Source of the DNA: JAICQM01 sp963781555
GTDB lineage: Bacteria > Chloroflexota > Limnocylindria > QHBO01
Assembly: GCA_963781555.1 (NCBI GenBank)
Contig: CAWAGB010000006.1
Location: 744,001 to 808,000 of the forward strand
Direction of reading: 5' to 3'
Length of the DNA: 64,000 nucleotides
The stretch's first letter is position 1; every line of letters begins with the position of its first letter. The notes under the pieces were generated by a model that made no database searches, was not told the origin of the DNA, and saw only the letters and a program-made list of their open reading frames with translations. This document shows positions 55,800 through 63,209 of this stretch, one piece after another. The translations under genes were made by a program, and so were the position numbers.

Positions 55800-55984
55800 C
55801 CGATTCCGCCACCGCCCTCGATCCCGTCTGCGGGATGACTGTCGACACCGCCGAGGCGAGCGCCAAGGGCCTGACCGCCGACTACCAGGGCACCGCCTAC
55901 CACTTCTGCGGCCGGGGCTGCTTCCTGGATTTCACCGAGAACCCGGAGCCGTACTTCGCCGAGGGCTACACCCCGTCGATGTAG
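55796..55984 (+). CDS. YHS-domain metal-binding protein
   Basis: This 62-aa protein consists of a single YHS domain: DPVCGMTVDTAEASAKG, then YHFCGRGCFLDFTENPEPYF. The cysteines (PVCGM and FCGRGC) and histidine are candidate metal ligands. YHS domains are common beside copper ATPases and probably act as metal chaperones or sensors. It overlaps copA by 4 bases (ATGA), so the two are stoichiometrically linked. The remaining C-terminal five residues add no other domain. Confidence 0.92.
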
Positions 55985-56434
55985 TCACAGCTCCTCGATG
56001 GCGCCGTCATACCCCACGTTCGGCGTCGGGACGGGAGGGGCCGGCGTGACGGTGCGCACCTCAGGGTGCGGAAACCCGCCGAGGCTCGCGTTGCCGAGCG
56101 CAAGGAGCGCGATCAGCAGGACGCTGGCAAGGGGCGGTGCCACCGGGAAGCGCACCGCGGCATAGGCGCAGATGGCCATTGCCAGCCAGCCCGCCGCGAT
56201 CACGTACCACCGAACCCATCCGCGGCGCAGCGGGACCAGGAGCGCGCTGCCGATCAGGAAGATGCCCGCGGAAAGTGCCGGAGCGACTACCTCATCGCGC
56301 CCGCCGGCGGCCATGGCCGCCATCAGGCACCCAGCACCCACGAACGCGTGCAGGACGCGGAGCAGTGCCGCGAGGGGCGCGACTTCATCATCGAGACGGA
56401 GGTCGATGCGCGACGCGGCGGTGTGCAGGCTCAT
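55985..56434 (-). CDS. Four-helix membrane protein, unknown
   Basis: This 149-aa protein has four TM helices (about 25-45, 50-68, 75-95, 98-118) and a Pro-rich C-terminal tail (VTPAPPVPTPNVGYDGAIEEL). The N-terminal MSLHTAASRIDLRLDDEVAP is the start; GC-rich upstream sequence in the same frame is not convincing. The stop abuts the YHS gene stop, one base apart, on the opposite strand. No family motif recognised. Confidence 0.65.
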   Translation of the reverse strand: MSLHTAASRIDLRLDDEVAPLAALLRVLHAFVGAGCLMAAMAAGGRDEVVAPALSAGIFLIGSALLVPLRRGWVRWYVIAAGWLAMAICAYAAVRFPVAPPLASVLLIALLALGNASLGGFPHPEVRTVTPAPPVPTPNVGYDGAIEEL

Positions 56435-56488
56435 GGCTCGTTCATTGTCCCCCGCTCCGCAACCCGCCAACTGGGCGGGGCGGGGCGC

Positions 56489-56494
56489 TACCCT
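56489..56494 (+). promoter_or_regulatory. -10-like box (TACCCT) upstream of the ROK gene
   Basis: TACCCT ends 7 bases before ATG 56502 in the leaderless arrangement. Weaker hexamer than at lipA; no ribosome-binding site visible. Confidence 0.3.
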
Positions 56495-56501
56495 TTCGCC
56501 C

Positions 56502-57524
56502 ATGTCACACGGCCAGGTGGTGGTCGGCATCGACAACGGCGCCACCAAGAACAATGCGACGGTCCTGACCCTCGACGGGCGGTACCTCGTCGACCGCATG
56601 CACGAGGTACCGAGCCGCGTGGCGGATGGGCCGACAGTGGCGGTCGAGGCGATGGTGGCGGCCATGGACCTCGCCCTTCGGGCAGCGGGCGTTGCGTTCT
56701 CGGACGTCGCCGCGGTCGGCCTCGACACGCCGGGTCCCGCGAGCGCCGACGGCGTGATCAGCGCGCTTGGCGCGACCAACTTCGCGCAGCCCGAGTGGCG
56801 TGGCTGCGACATCCGAGCGGCGCTCGAGGCGCGGATCGACCGTCCGGTGGTCTACAACAACGACGGCAACGCGGCAGCCCTGTACGCGCACCACCGGCAT
56901 TTCGGGGAGCGGGCCGCGGAGGCGTCGTCCGTGACCGCGGTTGTCGGCACCGGCCTGGGTGGCGGAGTGATCGAGGCGGGACGGGTGGTTCGCGGCGCGG
57001 CCGGCCAGGCTGGTGAGCTGGGGCACATCCGGATTCCACTGGACGGCATCCTGGACGACGGCCAGCCCATCCCCACCTGTGGCTGCGGGCAGGCCGGCGA
57101 CGTCGAGAGCGTCGCCTCCCTGACCGGCATTGGACGCAATCTGCTTCCCTATTGGCTGGGCCGTCACCCGGAGCATGCGCTCGCCCAGCTGCCCGCGGCC
57201 GAGGCCGCCAAGGCGGTCCGCGGCTACGGTGAGGCCGGCGACCCGCTGGCGCTGCGGATCTTCTCCCAGCAGGCGATGGCGCTCGGGCGCCTCTTCACCA
57301 CGGCCGCCAACTTCACCGATCCGCTGGCCTACTTCGTGGGCGGTGGCGTCGTCGAGGCCAGGCCCGAGTTCCGCGACTGGTTCCTGGGCGAGGTCCGTGC
57401 GCACACCGCCTTGCGGCCCGAGCAGGCCGCAGTGGCGGAGTTCGCCCTGGTTGCCGACCTTGACATGGCCGGCGCACGAGGCTCAGCGGTTGCGGCGCTG
57501 GGCATCCTCAAGAGCCGCGCATAG
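56502..57524 (+). CDS. ROK-family protein (probable sugar kinase)
   Basis: This 340-aa protein has the N-terminal phosphate-1 motif VVGIDNGATKNNATVL. VVYNNDGNAAALYAH (catalytic Asp) and VGTGLGGGVI follow, then GELGHIRI followed by CGCGQAGDVES. The last matches the ROK zinc site CxCGxxGCxE except that the third Cys is Asp. It probably phosphorylates glucose or a related sugar with ATP, but the altered metal site leaves specificity open. No DNA-binding domain is fused, so it is a kinase rather than a ROK repressor. Confidence 0.88.
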   Translation: MSHGQVVVGIDNGATKNNATVLTLDGRYLVDRMHEVPSRVADGPTVAVEAMVAAMDLALRAAGVAFSDVAAVGLDTPGPASADGVISALGATNFAQPEWRGCDIRAALEARIDRPVVYNNDGNAAALYAHHRHFGERAAEASSVTAVVGTGLGGGVIEAGRVVRGAAGQAGELGHIRIPLDGILDDGQPIPTCGCGQAGDVESVASLTGIGRNLLPYWLGRHPEHALAQLPAAEAAKAVRGYGEAGDPLALRIFSQQAMALGRLFTTAANFTDPLAYFVGGGVVEARPEFRDWFLGEVRAHTALRPEQAAVAEFALVADLDMAGARGSAVAALGILKSRA

Positions 57525-57526
57525 CA

Positions 57527-57556
57527 CGAGGCGGACGGCTTACGCCGTCCGCCTCG
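57527..57556 (+). terminator. Perfect 13-bp hairpin terminator after the ROK gene
   Basis: CGAGGCGGACGGC (57527-57539), loop TTAC, GCCGTCCGCCTCG (57544-57556), followed by CAATTGCTATT. The converging glycine-zipper gene ends at 57573, so it may serve both strands. Confidence 0.8.
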
Positions 57557-57572
57557 CAATTGCTATTCAGGG

Positions 57573-58046
57573 CTAGATGCGGTTGTCGCCGTCGTGCGGG
57601 TCGCCGTCGAGGTCACCGTCCTTGGCGCCCTCCTCCAGCTTGTCACCCGCGCCGGCGCCGCCCGCGGCCCCGACCACGCCGCCGACCACGGCTCCGGGAG
57701 GACCGGCGATGGCACCACCCACGGCGGCACCACCCAGGGCACCGCTTGCGCCGCCAACGCCGGCACCGGCCTCGTCGTTGCCCTCGGACGCCTCACCGGC
57801 GATGGCGCCGCCGGCCGCACCGATGGCGCCCCCGACCGCTGCACCGACGGGGCCCCCAACCAGGCCGCCGACGACCGCGCCGCCCACGGCACCCGCGGCG
57901 CCGCCGACCGCCTCGGTGGCGTGCTCGCTATGGCCGTCGTGGTCGTGATCGTGGCCATCGTCATCGGTATGGACATGCGTATCGGTTGTGTCGACCGTTA
58001 CGTCAGTGGTGCGTTCCGTGTACTGGTCCCGGTTGCGATCGTCCAT
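57573..58046 (-). CDS. His/Asp-rich glycine-zipper protein
   Basis: This 157-aa protein has an N-terminal segment of about 50 residues that is very acidic and histidine-rich (TDTHVHTDDDGHDHDHDGH), a likely metal-binding patch. About 75 residues of Gly/Ala zipper repeats follow (GGAxGAVGGAVVGGLVGGPV type), which usually form membrane-inserted or tightly packed helices, with one acidic interruption (EASEGNDEAGAG). The acidic tail is DGDLDGDPHDGDN. AAGGAG precedes ATG 58046 by 9 bases. No signal peptide is seen. Function unknown; stress-related or metal-buffering roles are possible. Confidence 0.7.
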   Translation of the reverse strand: MDDRNRDQYTERTTDVTVDTTDTHVHTDDDGHDHDHDGHSEHATEAVGGAAGAVGGAVVGGLVGGPVGAAVGGAIGAAGGAIAGEASEGNDEAGAGVGGASGALGGAAVGGAIAGPPGAVVGGVVGAAGGAGAGDKLEEGAKDGDLDGDPHDGDNRI

Positions 58047-58168
58047 TGGATCAAGCTCCTTGGTCGAAGTCAGGCAATGCCGGATGGCATCGGTAGCGGT
58101 ACCAAGGCAAGCCGGGTGCCAACGCGCGCCTTGGAGCGTAGTACGGACGGGTCGCGTGCGATGGAAAT

Positions 58169-58245
58169 TGGGGTGGCCTACGGGTTTCGAACCCGTAACC
58201 TTCGGAGCCACAATCCGATGCTCTGCCTGTTGAGCTAAGGCCACC
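58169..58245 (-). tRNA. tRNA-His (anticodon GTG)
   Basis: The cloverleaf on the minus strand has acceptor GTGGCCT paired with AGGCCAC, with the extra G-1 opposite C73 that is unique to tRNA-His (the terminal G at 58245) and an encoded CCA. The anticodon stem is TCGGA/TCCGA around loop TTGTGGC (anticodon GTG). The T-arm is GGGTTCGAAACCC. Confidence 0.97.
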
Positions 58246-58374
58246 ACGCACGCCTCGCGCGCGACGAGCCGCGGGCTCGGGACGAGGCGGCGGGATTGTC
58301 CCATGCACCCCCCGGAGCGTCAAACCGATGGCGGTCTCTGACGGCGGCCGCTTGCGCGGGCCGCGCGGGCGCGT

Positions 58375-58644
58375 CTACGGTCGGTCGCCGCGCACCTGGC
58401 GCAGGATCAGCAGCACGAGCGCGGACCCGAGCACCGCCACCAGCAGCGCGCCCAGGAAGCCGTTCGCCTGGTCCTGGTTGAGCAATCCCGTCCAGATCCA
58501 GCCACCGAGCAGGCCGCCCACGATGCCAATGAGCATCGTGCCCAGGCAGCCATTCCGCTCACGACCCGGGACGAACCAGCCGGCGATGGCACCCGCCAGC
58601 AGACCGATGACAATCCAACCGATGAAACTCATGCCCTCCGGCAT
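58375..58644 (-). CDS. GlsB/YeaQ/YmgE-family stress membrane protein
   Basis: This 89-aa membrane protein is of the transglycosylase-associated type: three TM helices with GWIVIGLLAGAIAGWFVPGR, GCLGTMLIGIVGGLLGGWI and a C-terminal FLGALLVAVLGSALVLLIL. The Gly-rich helices and VPGR turn identify the family, which is linked to general stress in many bacteria. AAGGAG is 8 bases before ATG 58644; an internal ATG at 58632 would remove four residues. Confidence 0.9.
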   Translation of the reverse strand: MPEGMSFIGWIVIGLLAGAIAGWFVPGRERNGCLGTMLIGIVGGLLGGWIWTGLLNQDQANGFLGALLVAVLGSALVLLILRQVRGDRP

Positions 58645-58711
58645 CTGGCGATCTCCTTCTGCTGCGTTGTCGTCCGCTGCGTGCGCGGGGCCCCGCATAC
58701 AGCATGCCGGA

Positions 58712-59236
58712 TCAGCCCGGCGCGCCGGGCCCTGAGACCGGCGTGGTGAGGTCGGCGATCACCGCGCCGTTGGTCAGCTCGGCGGCGAAGCGCTGCAGTG
58801 CCGGCTGCGGGCCGCCGTCGAGTGGCTGGCCATCGAGGGACCACCGTCGGCCGTCGCAGTCCACCAGCGAGGCTGCCTCCGCGGCGACGGTTACTGCGCA
58901 CGGGTTGACGGTCGACCAGGCGTTGACGACCGAGACCTGGCTGCCGGGAAGCTGGGCCACGATCACGGTGATGGCCACGCGACCTGTTTCATTGCGCTCG
59001 CCGAGCAGACCACGCGACATGGTGAGCAGCACCGGGCGCGTGACCGGACCGGCGACCAGCTCCCCGGCCGACGCCACGCCGAGGTTGTTGTCGCCACGTG
59101 GCGGGGCGAGCGAGAAGATGGCCGGGCGGATGAGGAGCATCAGCCCCACGATCGCGACGAAGGCGATGATTCCCCCGATAAGCGCGCTGCGCAGCGGGAG
59201 CGGTGGCGGCGGATCGTAGGCGCGGTCATGGGTCAT
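58712..59236 (-). CDS. Single-pass membrane protein, third gene of the ParB-like/phosphoesterase trio
   Basis: This 174-aa protein has a Pro-rich N-terminus, one TM helix (about 17-38) and an extracytoplasmic beta-rich domain with two cysteines (VNPCAVTV and LVDCDGRRW) that could form a disulfide. The ATG overlaps the phosphoesterase stop by 4 bases. No family is recognised. Coupled expression with a ParB-like protein and a phosphoesterase suggests a role in one pathway. Confidence 0.65.
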   Translation of the reverse strand: MTHDRAYDPPPPLPLRSALIGGIIAFVAIVGLMLLIRPAIFSLAPPRGDNNLGVASAGELVAGPVTRPVLLTMSRGLLGERNETGRVAITVIVAQLPGSQVSVVNAWSTVNPCAVTVAAEAASLVDCDGRRWSLDGQPLDGGPQPALQRFAAELTNGAVIADLTTPVSGPGAPG

Positions 59237-59910
59237 TCGACGGGCACCAGCTCGACGACGGTGGCCCCGGTGCAGTTGTAGAGCAGCGTCGGGCCGTGGG
59301 TCACGCAGCGCGAGTCGAGCCCGCGGCGGATGAGGGCGGTATGACCGTGGAGCCACAGGGGCGGCCGGAGGCGTTCGACCAGCCAGCGGAAGGCGCTGAA
59401 GCCGCGATGGGCGTGATCTGGCGCGTCGTTCAGGCCGCGCGGTGCCGCATGGGTCACCACCAGGACGGGGTGGCGCCGCACCCGGAGGCGTGCCAGCAGC
59501 ACGCGCCACCACATGGCCGCGGCGCTCATCTGCATCCGGCCCCCGGCGTTGTACCGCGGCGAGCCGGAGAAGCCCATCAGGGTCACGCCCTGCTCCTGCA
59601 CGGGCCGGCCGTCGGGCATCGGCTCGGGGAGCATGCCGCGCTCGTTGGCCAGCCAGGCGCTCCCGACGTCGTGGTTGCCACGGACGTAGCGCAGCGGCGC
59701 GCCGAACGCATCGGCCACGAACGACAGGTACGGCGGCTCCAGGTCACCGGCACCGACCACCAGGTCGATAGGCCCCATGGCCGCGCGGCTCTCCCGACTG
59801 TCGAGCGAGCCCGCCTCCTCGTCCGAGACAGCCAGGATGCGGAACGGCCGGCCCTCGCGGTCCGCGAAGAGCTGGGCATCCGGCCACGGAACGCGCAGGC
59901 GATGGCTCAC
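59233..59910 (-). CDS. Calcineurin-like metallophosphoesterase
   Basis: This 225-aa protein has ILAVSDEEAG at the first metal site (D-E-E in place of the usual D-x-H), VVGAGDLEP (second metal Asp), RGNHDVG (catalytic Asn-His) and THAAPRG (His ligand). The C-terminal LHGHTAL completes the set of calcineurin-like phosphoesterase motifs. Possible substrates are nucleotides, cyclic nucleotides or phosphoproteins. The missing first histidine may shift metal use. It overlaps genes on both sides by 4 bases. Confidence 0.88.
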   Translation of the reverse strand: MSHRLRVPWPDAQLFADREGRPFRILAVSDEEAGSLDSRESRAAMGPIDLVVGAGDLEPPYLSFVADAFGAPLRYVRGNHDVGSAWLANERGMLPEPMPDGRPVQEQGVTLMGFSGSPRYNAGGRMQMSAAAMWWRVLLARLRVRRHPVLVVTHAAPRGLNDAPDHAHRGFSAFRWLVERLRPPLWLHGHTALIRRGLDSRCVTHGPTLLYNCTGATVVELVPVE

Positions 59911-60503
59911 GAATCGCCCTCCGTATCGGCATCGGGGAGAGTCAGCCCATCGTCACCGCGCAGCAGGTCGGAACGGCTCACCGAGTCCGAATCCGGGCGA
60001 TGCACGAGCGTCCGCGTCAGCCGGCCCGTCGCCGCCTGGCGCAGCTCGTCATTGCCGGAGACTGACCCGGCCACCGAGTGCGGCGGCCGCATCGACGAGT
60101 CGACACCGGGCAGGAGCAGCTCGACCACATCCGCGTCGAGGCCCACGACCCCGCTGCGGAGCGCCGCCGCCACCCGGTTGTGACCGTCGACCACCCAGTA
60201 GTCGCGGCCGACCCGCAGCAGGTCGACGGGCGGCAGCGTCACCAGCTGCTGCATGGCCCGGTTGAGGCGCTGCCATCTGCCCGCCCAGTTGCGACCGCGG
60301 AGCTGCGGCAGCGGCCGGAAGTCGTCCGTGTTCTGCGAGGGGTGGCGCGCGGTACCCACGATGCGGTCGACGGACACGACCTGCACGCCGAGCGGGCGAC
60401 GGGTCGCCGAGGCGGCGTGCGGGTATCGGTCGTAGAGCGAGGGAAGGATCCGGGGGCGTCCCATGGAGCGGAGGCGCCGGCCGATCTCGCGGACGGGTTG
60501 CAT
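59907..60503 (-). CDS. ParB/Srx-like nuclease-fold protein
   Basis: This 198-aa protein has the ParB-like core RPLGVQVVSVDRIVGTARHP followed, after a spacer, by LVTLPPVDLLRVGRDYWVVDGHNRVAAAL. The VVDGHNR motif is the conserved ParB/sulfiredoxin nucleotide-binding segment. No HTH DNA-binding domain is present, so it is not a chromosome-partition ParB. The acidic C-terminus has SDSVSRSDLLRGDDG. It is first of three overlapping genes and may bind CTP/ATP or act as a nuclease. Confidence 0.8.
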   Translation of the reverse strand: MQPVREIGRRLRSMGRPRILPSLYDRYPHAASATRRPLGVQVVSVDRIVGTARHPSQNTDDFRPLPQLRGRNWAGRWQRLNRAMQQLVTLPPVDLLRVGRDYWVVDGHNRVAAALRSGVVGLDADVVELLLPGVDSSMRPPHSVAGSVSGNDELRQAATGRLTRTLVHRPDSDSVSRSDLLRGDDGLTLPDADTEGDS

Positions 60504-60633
60504 GCGATCACGTGTGAACTGGAGGGGGCTGGACAGTGCTGCGTACTATGATGCCCCGACGCGCGATCGTGGGCTGAGCGCACGGGCGGCACTCTGCCGA
60601 CCGCCCCACCAGGAGGAGGACCAGAGGAGACCG

Positions 60634-61722
60634 ATGGCGACTGTCACGTTCGACCACCTCACGAAGCGGTACGGCAACGAGTTCACTGCCGTCAAGGATC
60701 TCAATCTCGAGATCAAGGACGGCGAGTTTCTGGTCCTGGTCGGGCCGTCCGGCTGCGGCAAGACGACCGCGCTGCGCTGCGTCGCCGGCCTCGAGGACAT
60801 CACTGACGGTCGCCTGCTGATCGGCGACCGGGTGGTCAACAACGTCGCTCCCAAGGATCGCGACATCGCGATGGTCTTTCAGAGCTATGCCCTCTACCCG
60901 CACATGACCGTGTTCGACAACCTGGCGTTCGGGCTCAAGCTGCGCAAGATGAAGGCGGACGAGATCAAGCGCCGCGTCGACGAGGGGGCGAGCATCCTGG
61001 GCCTCGAGAAGCTGCTCGACCGCAAGCCGCGCGCGCTCTCCGGCGGACAGCGCCAGCGCGTCGCGCTCGGACGCGCCATCGTCCGCGAACCATCGGTCTT
61101 CTTGATGGACGAACCGCTCTCGAACCTGGACGCCAAGCTGCGTGTCGAGACGCGGGCCAACATCGCGCGCCTCCATCAGCGCCTCGGTACGACGACCGTG
61201 TACGTGACCCACGACCAGGTGGAGGCGATGACCATGGGCGACCGCATCGCGGTCATGCGCGACGGGCTGCTCCAGCAGGTCGGCTCCCCGCAGGAGCTCT
61301 ACGACAGCCCGACCAACGTGTTCGTGGCCGGCTTCATCGGCTCGCCGTCCATGAACTTCGCGACCGCCCGCATCGACGGCAACAGCCTCAAGATCGGGCA
61401 GACCACCCTTGCGCTCAGCGACCAGCCGGAGAAGGTCGTCGCCGAGCGCAAGGACGGGAGCGACGTCATGATCGGCTTCCGGCCGGAGCACCTGGAGCTC
61501 TCAGCGGGGGGCGAGCGAGCCGGCAAGCTGCCCGCGGAGGTGGAGGTTGTCGAGTACCTCGGCAACGAGGAGCTCATCCACGCCACGTCGGAGGGCAACG
61601 AGATCGTCGCCCTCGTCCCATCGGACCGCAAGGTCAAGGTCGGCGAGACGGTCGACTTCGTGATCCCAATGGACAAGCTCCATATCTTCGACCCCGAGAA
61701 CGAGCGAAACCTGACCGCGTGA
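60634..61722 (+). CDS. ABC sugar importer ATP-binding protein (MalK/UgpC/MsmX type)
   Basis: This 362-aa protein has Walker A GPSGCGKTT, AMVFQSYALYPHMTVFDNLAF (Q-loop region), signature LSGGQRQRV, Walker B VFLMDEPLSNLDAKLR and YVTHDQVEAMTMGDR. C-terminal TOBE/regulatory domains follow (about 240-362). The LYPHMTVFDN block is specific to carbohydrate importer ATPases. GAGGAGACCG precedes the ATG. It powers the importer formed with the binding protein and permease(s) downstream; such ATPases can serve several importers. Confidence 0.95.
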   Translation: MATVTFDHLTKRYGNEFTAVKDLNLEIKDGEFLVLVGPSGCGKTTALRCVAGLEDITDGRLLIGDRVVNNVAPKDRDIAMVFQSYALYPHMTVFDNLAFGLKLRKMKADEIKRRVDEGASILGLEKLLDRKPRALSGGQRQRVALGRAIVREPSVFLMDEPLSNLDAKLRVETRANIARLHQRLGTTTVYVTHDQVEAMTMGDRIAVMRDGLLQQVGSPQELYDSPTNVFVAGFIGSPSMNFATARIDGNSLKIGQTTLALSDQPEKVVAERKDGSDVMIGFRPEHLELSAGGERAGKLPAEVEVVEYLGNEELIHATSEGNEIVALVPSDRKVKVGETVDFVIPMDKLHIFDPENERNLTA

Positions 61723-61811
61723 GTGGTGAATTTCGGCATGAACCCTGCGTACCTGCACAGGGATACAATCATTAACACCCCTTAACAGACTCAGCGACAC
61801 CGGAGGATTCC

Positions 61812-63140
61812 ATGACCCGATTCCGCATGGTTGCCCCGATCGCAGTACTGGCGCTCATGTTGACCGCCTGCCCTGCATCGACGACCAGCAACAGCCCCGG
61901 CGCCAGTGGTGGCACGGGCGGTAGCGGCGGCGCCGGTACCGAAATCGAAGTGACGTCCCTGTGGGGCGGCGCCGAGGCAGAGGCCTTCCAGGCCGTCCTT
62001 GACGCCTTCGAGACCAAGACCGGCATCCACGTCAACTACACCTCGCAGCGCGACGAGTACTCGACCGTGCTGAGCAACCGCATCGAGCAGGGCGATCCGC
62101 CGGACGTGGCGATCATCCCGGGCATCGGCTTCCTGCGCAGCTTCGCGAAGGACGATCTGCTGATTCCGCTTGCGGACCTCGGCCTCGACACGGATGCACT
62201 CGCGAGTGCCTACGCGCCGAACCTGTCTGACATGGGTGTCAGCGTCGGCACCGTCAACGACGTGCCGCTGGCGATCATGGTCAAGCTCAACAGCAAGTCG
62301 ACCATCTGGTACGACCCGAGCCGCTTCAGCGACAACGGCTGGGAGACTCCCACCGATTGGGACGGCCTGAAGGCCCTGACCGATCAGATCAAGGCCGACG
62401 GGGCCACCCCGTGGGCCCTCGGCGCGTCCGACAGCTGGACGCTCACCGACTGGTTCGAGAGCATCTACCTGCGCCAGGCCGGCGAGGAGGCATACGACAA
62501 GCTCTTCAGCGCCGACGGCGACTGGACCGATCAGTCCGTCAAGGACGCGATCGCGACCATGACCGAGATCCTCAATGACGACAACGTCGCCGGCGGCATC
62601 GATGGTGCCCTTGCGACCGCGTTCGTCGATGGCATCGGCCTCGTCTTCAGCACGGATCCCACCGCGGAGATGTACTACGAGGGCGGGTTCGTCGGCGGCA
62701 TCGCCACCGGCGACGTCAACGATGCGCTGGTTCCCGGCGAGACGATCGACTTCTTCGACTTCCCGGAGATCGATGGCAGCGGCTCCAAGATCACCGTCGG
62801 TGGTGACGTGATGGCCGCCTTCACCAACGAGCCGGGCGTCGCGGAGTTCATGCAGTACCTCGCCAGCGCAGATGCCGGCAAGGCGTGGGTCGCGGGTGGG
62901 ACGATCATCTCCCCCATGGCCGGCGTCGAGTCCGGTGATTACCCGGAGGCCGTCCAGAAGGAAGCGACGCAGATCGTCGAATCCGACCTGGCACGGTTCG
63001 ACGGGTCCGACCTCCTGCCGGGCGGCCCGGACCTGGGCACGGTTCTCCAGACCGCGATCCAGGATCCGTCCGCCGTGGACGGAGCTCTCAGTGACTTCCA
63101 GACCCAGGTGGACGACGCCTGGGCGGAGCTCAATGGCTAG
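61812..63140 (+). CDS. Sugar ABC transporter substrate-binding lipoprotein
   Basis: This 442-aa protein has signal sequence and lipobox LTAC (lipid Cys20), then a Ser/Gly-rich linker and the two-lobe solute-binding fold of cluster B carbohydrate binders. Blocks include VTSLWGGAEAEAFQAVLDAF and STIWYDPSRF; the latter is followed by WETPTDWDGLKALTDQI. It captures a sugar or oligosaccharide outside the membrane. GGAGG lies 5 bases before the ATG. TACAAT at 61764-61769 could be a -10 for this gene, with no clear -35. A strong hairpin separates it from the permease gene. Confidence 0.93.
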   Translation: MTRFRMVAPIAVLALMLTACPASTTSNSPGASGGTGGSGGAGTEIEVTSLWGGAEAEAFQAVLDAFETKTGIHVNYTSQRDEYSTVLSNRIEQGDPPDVAIIPGIGFLRSFAKDDLLIPLADLGLDTDALASAYAPNLSDMGVSVGTVNDVPLAIMVKLNSKSTIWYDPSRFSDNGWETPTDWDGLKALTDQIKADGATPWALGASDSWTLTDWFESIYLRQAGEEAYDKLFSADGDWTDQSVKDAIATMTEILNDDNVAGGIDGALATAFVDGIGLVFSTDPTAEMYYEGGFVGGIATGDVNDALVPGETIDFFDFPEIDGSGSKITVGGDVMAAFTNEPGVAEFMQYLASADAGKAWVAGGTIISPMAGVESGDYPEAVQKEATQIVESDLARFDGSDLLPGGPDLGTVLQTAIQDPSAVDGALSDFQTQVDDAWAELNG

Positions 63141-63152
63141 GACCTGACGAGC

Positions 63153-63182
63153 GAGAGGGCGGCCGGCGACGGCCGCCCTCTC
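63153..63182 (+). terminator. Perfect 13-bp hairpin between binding protein and permease genes
   Basis: GAGAGGGCGGCCG (63153-63165), loop GCGA, CGGCCGCCCTCTC (63170-63182). It lies between the binding-protein stop and the permease ATG. It probably reduces read-through or stabilises the upstream mRNA so that binding protein exceeds permease. No T-tract is present. Confidence 0.65.
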
Positions 63183-63209
63183 CACACCCCGGCGAGAGCG
63201 GAGCGCGCG

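Noticed and set aside
57640..57910. Repetitive Gly/Ala DNA that could be taken for a repeat element
   Set aside because: It codes for the glycine-zipper protein; wobble positions vary between repeats.
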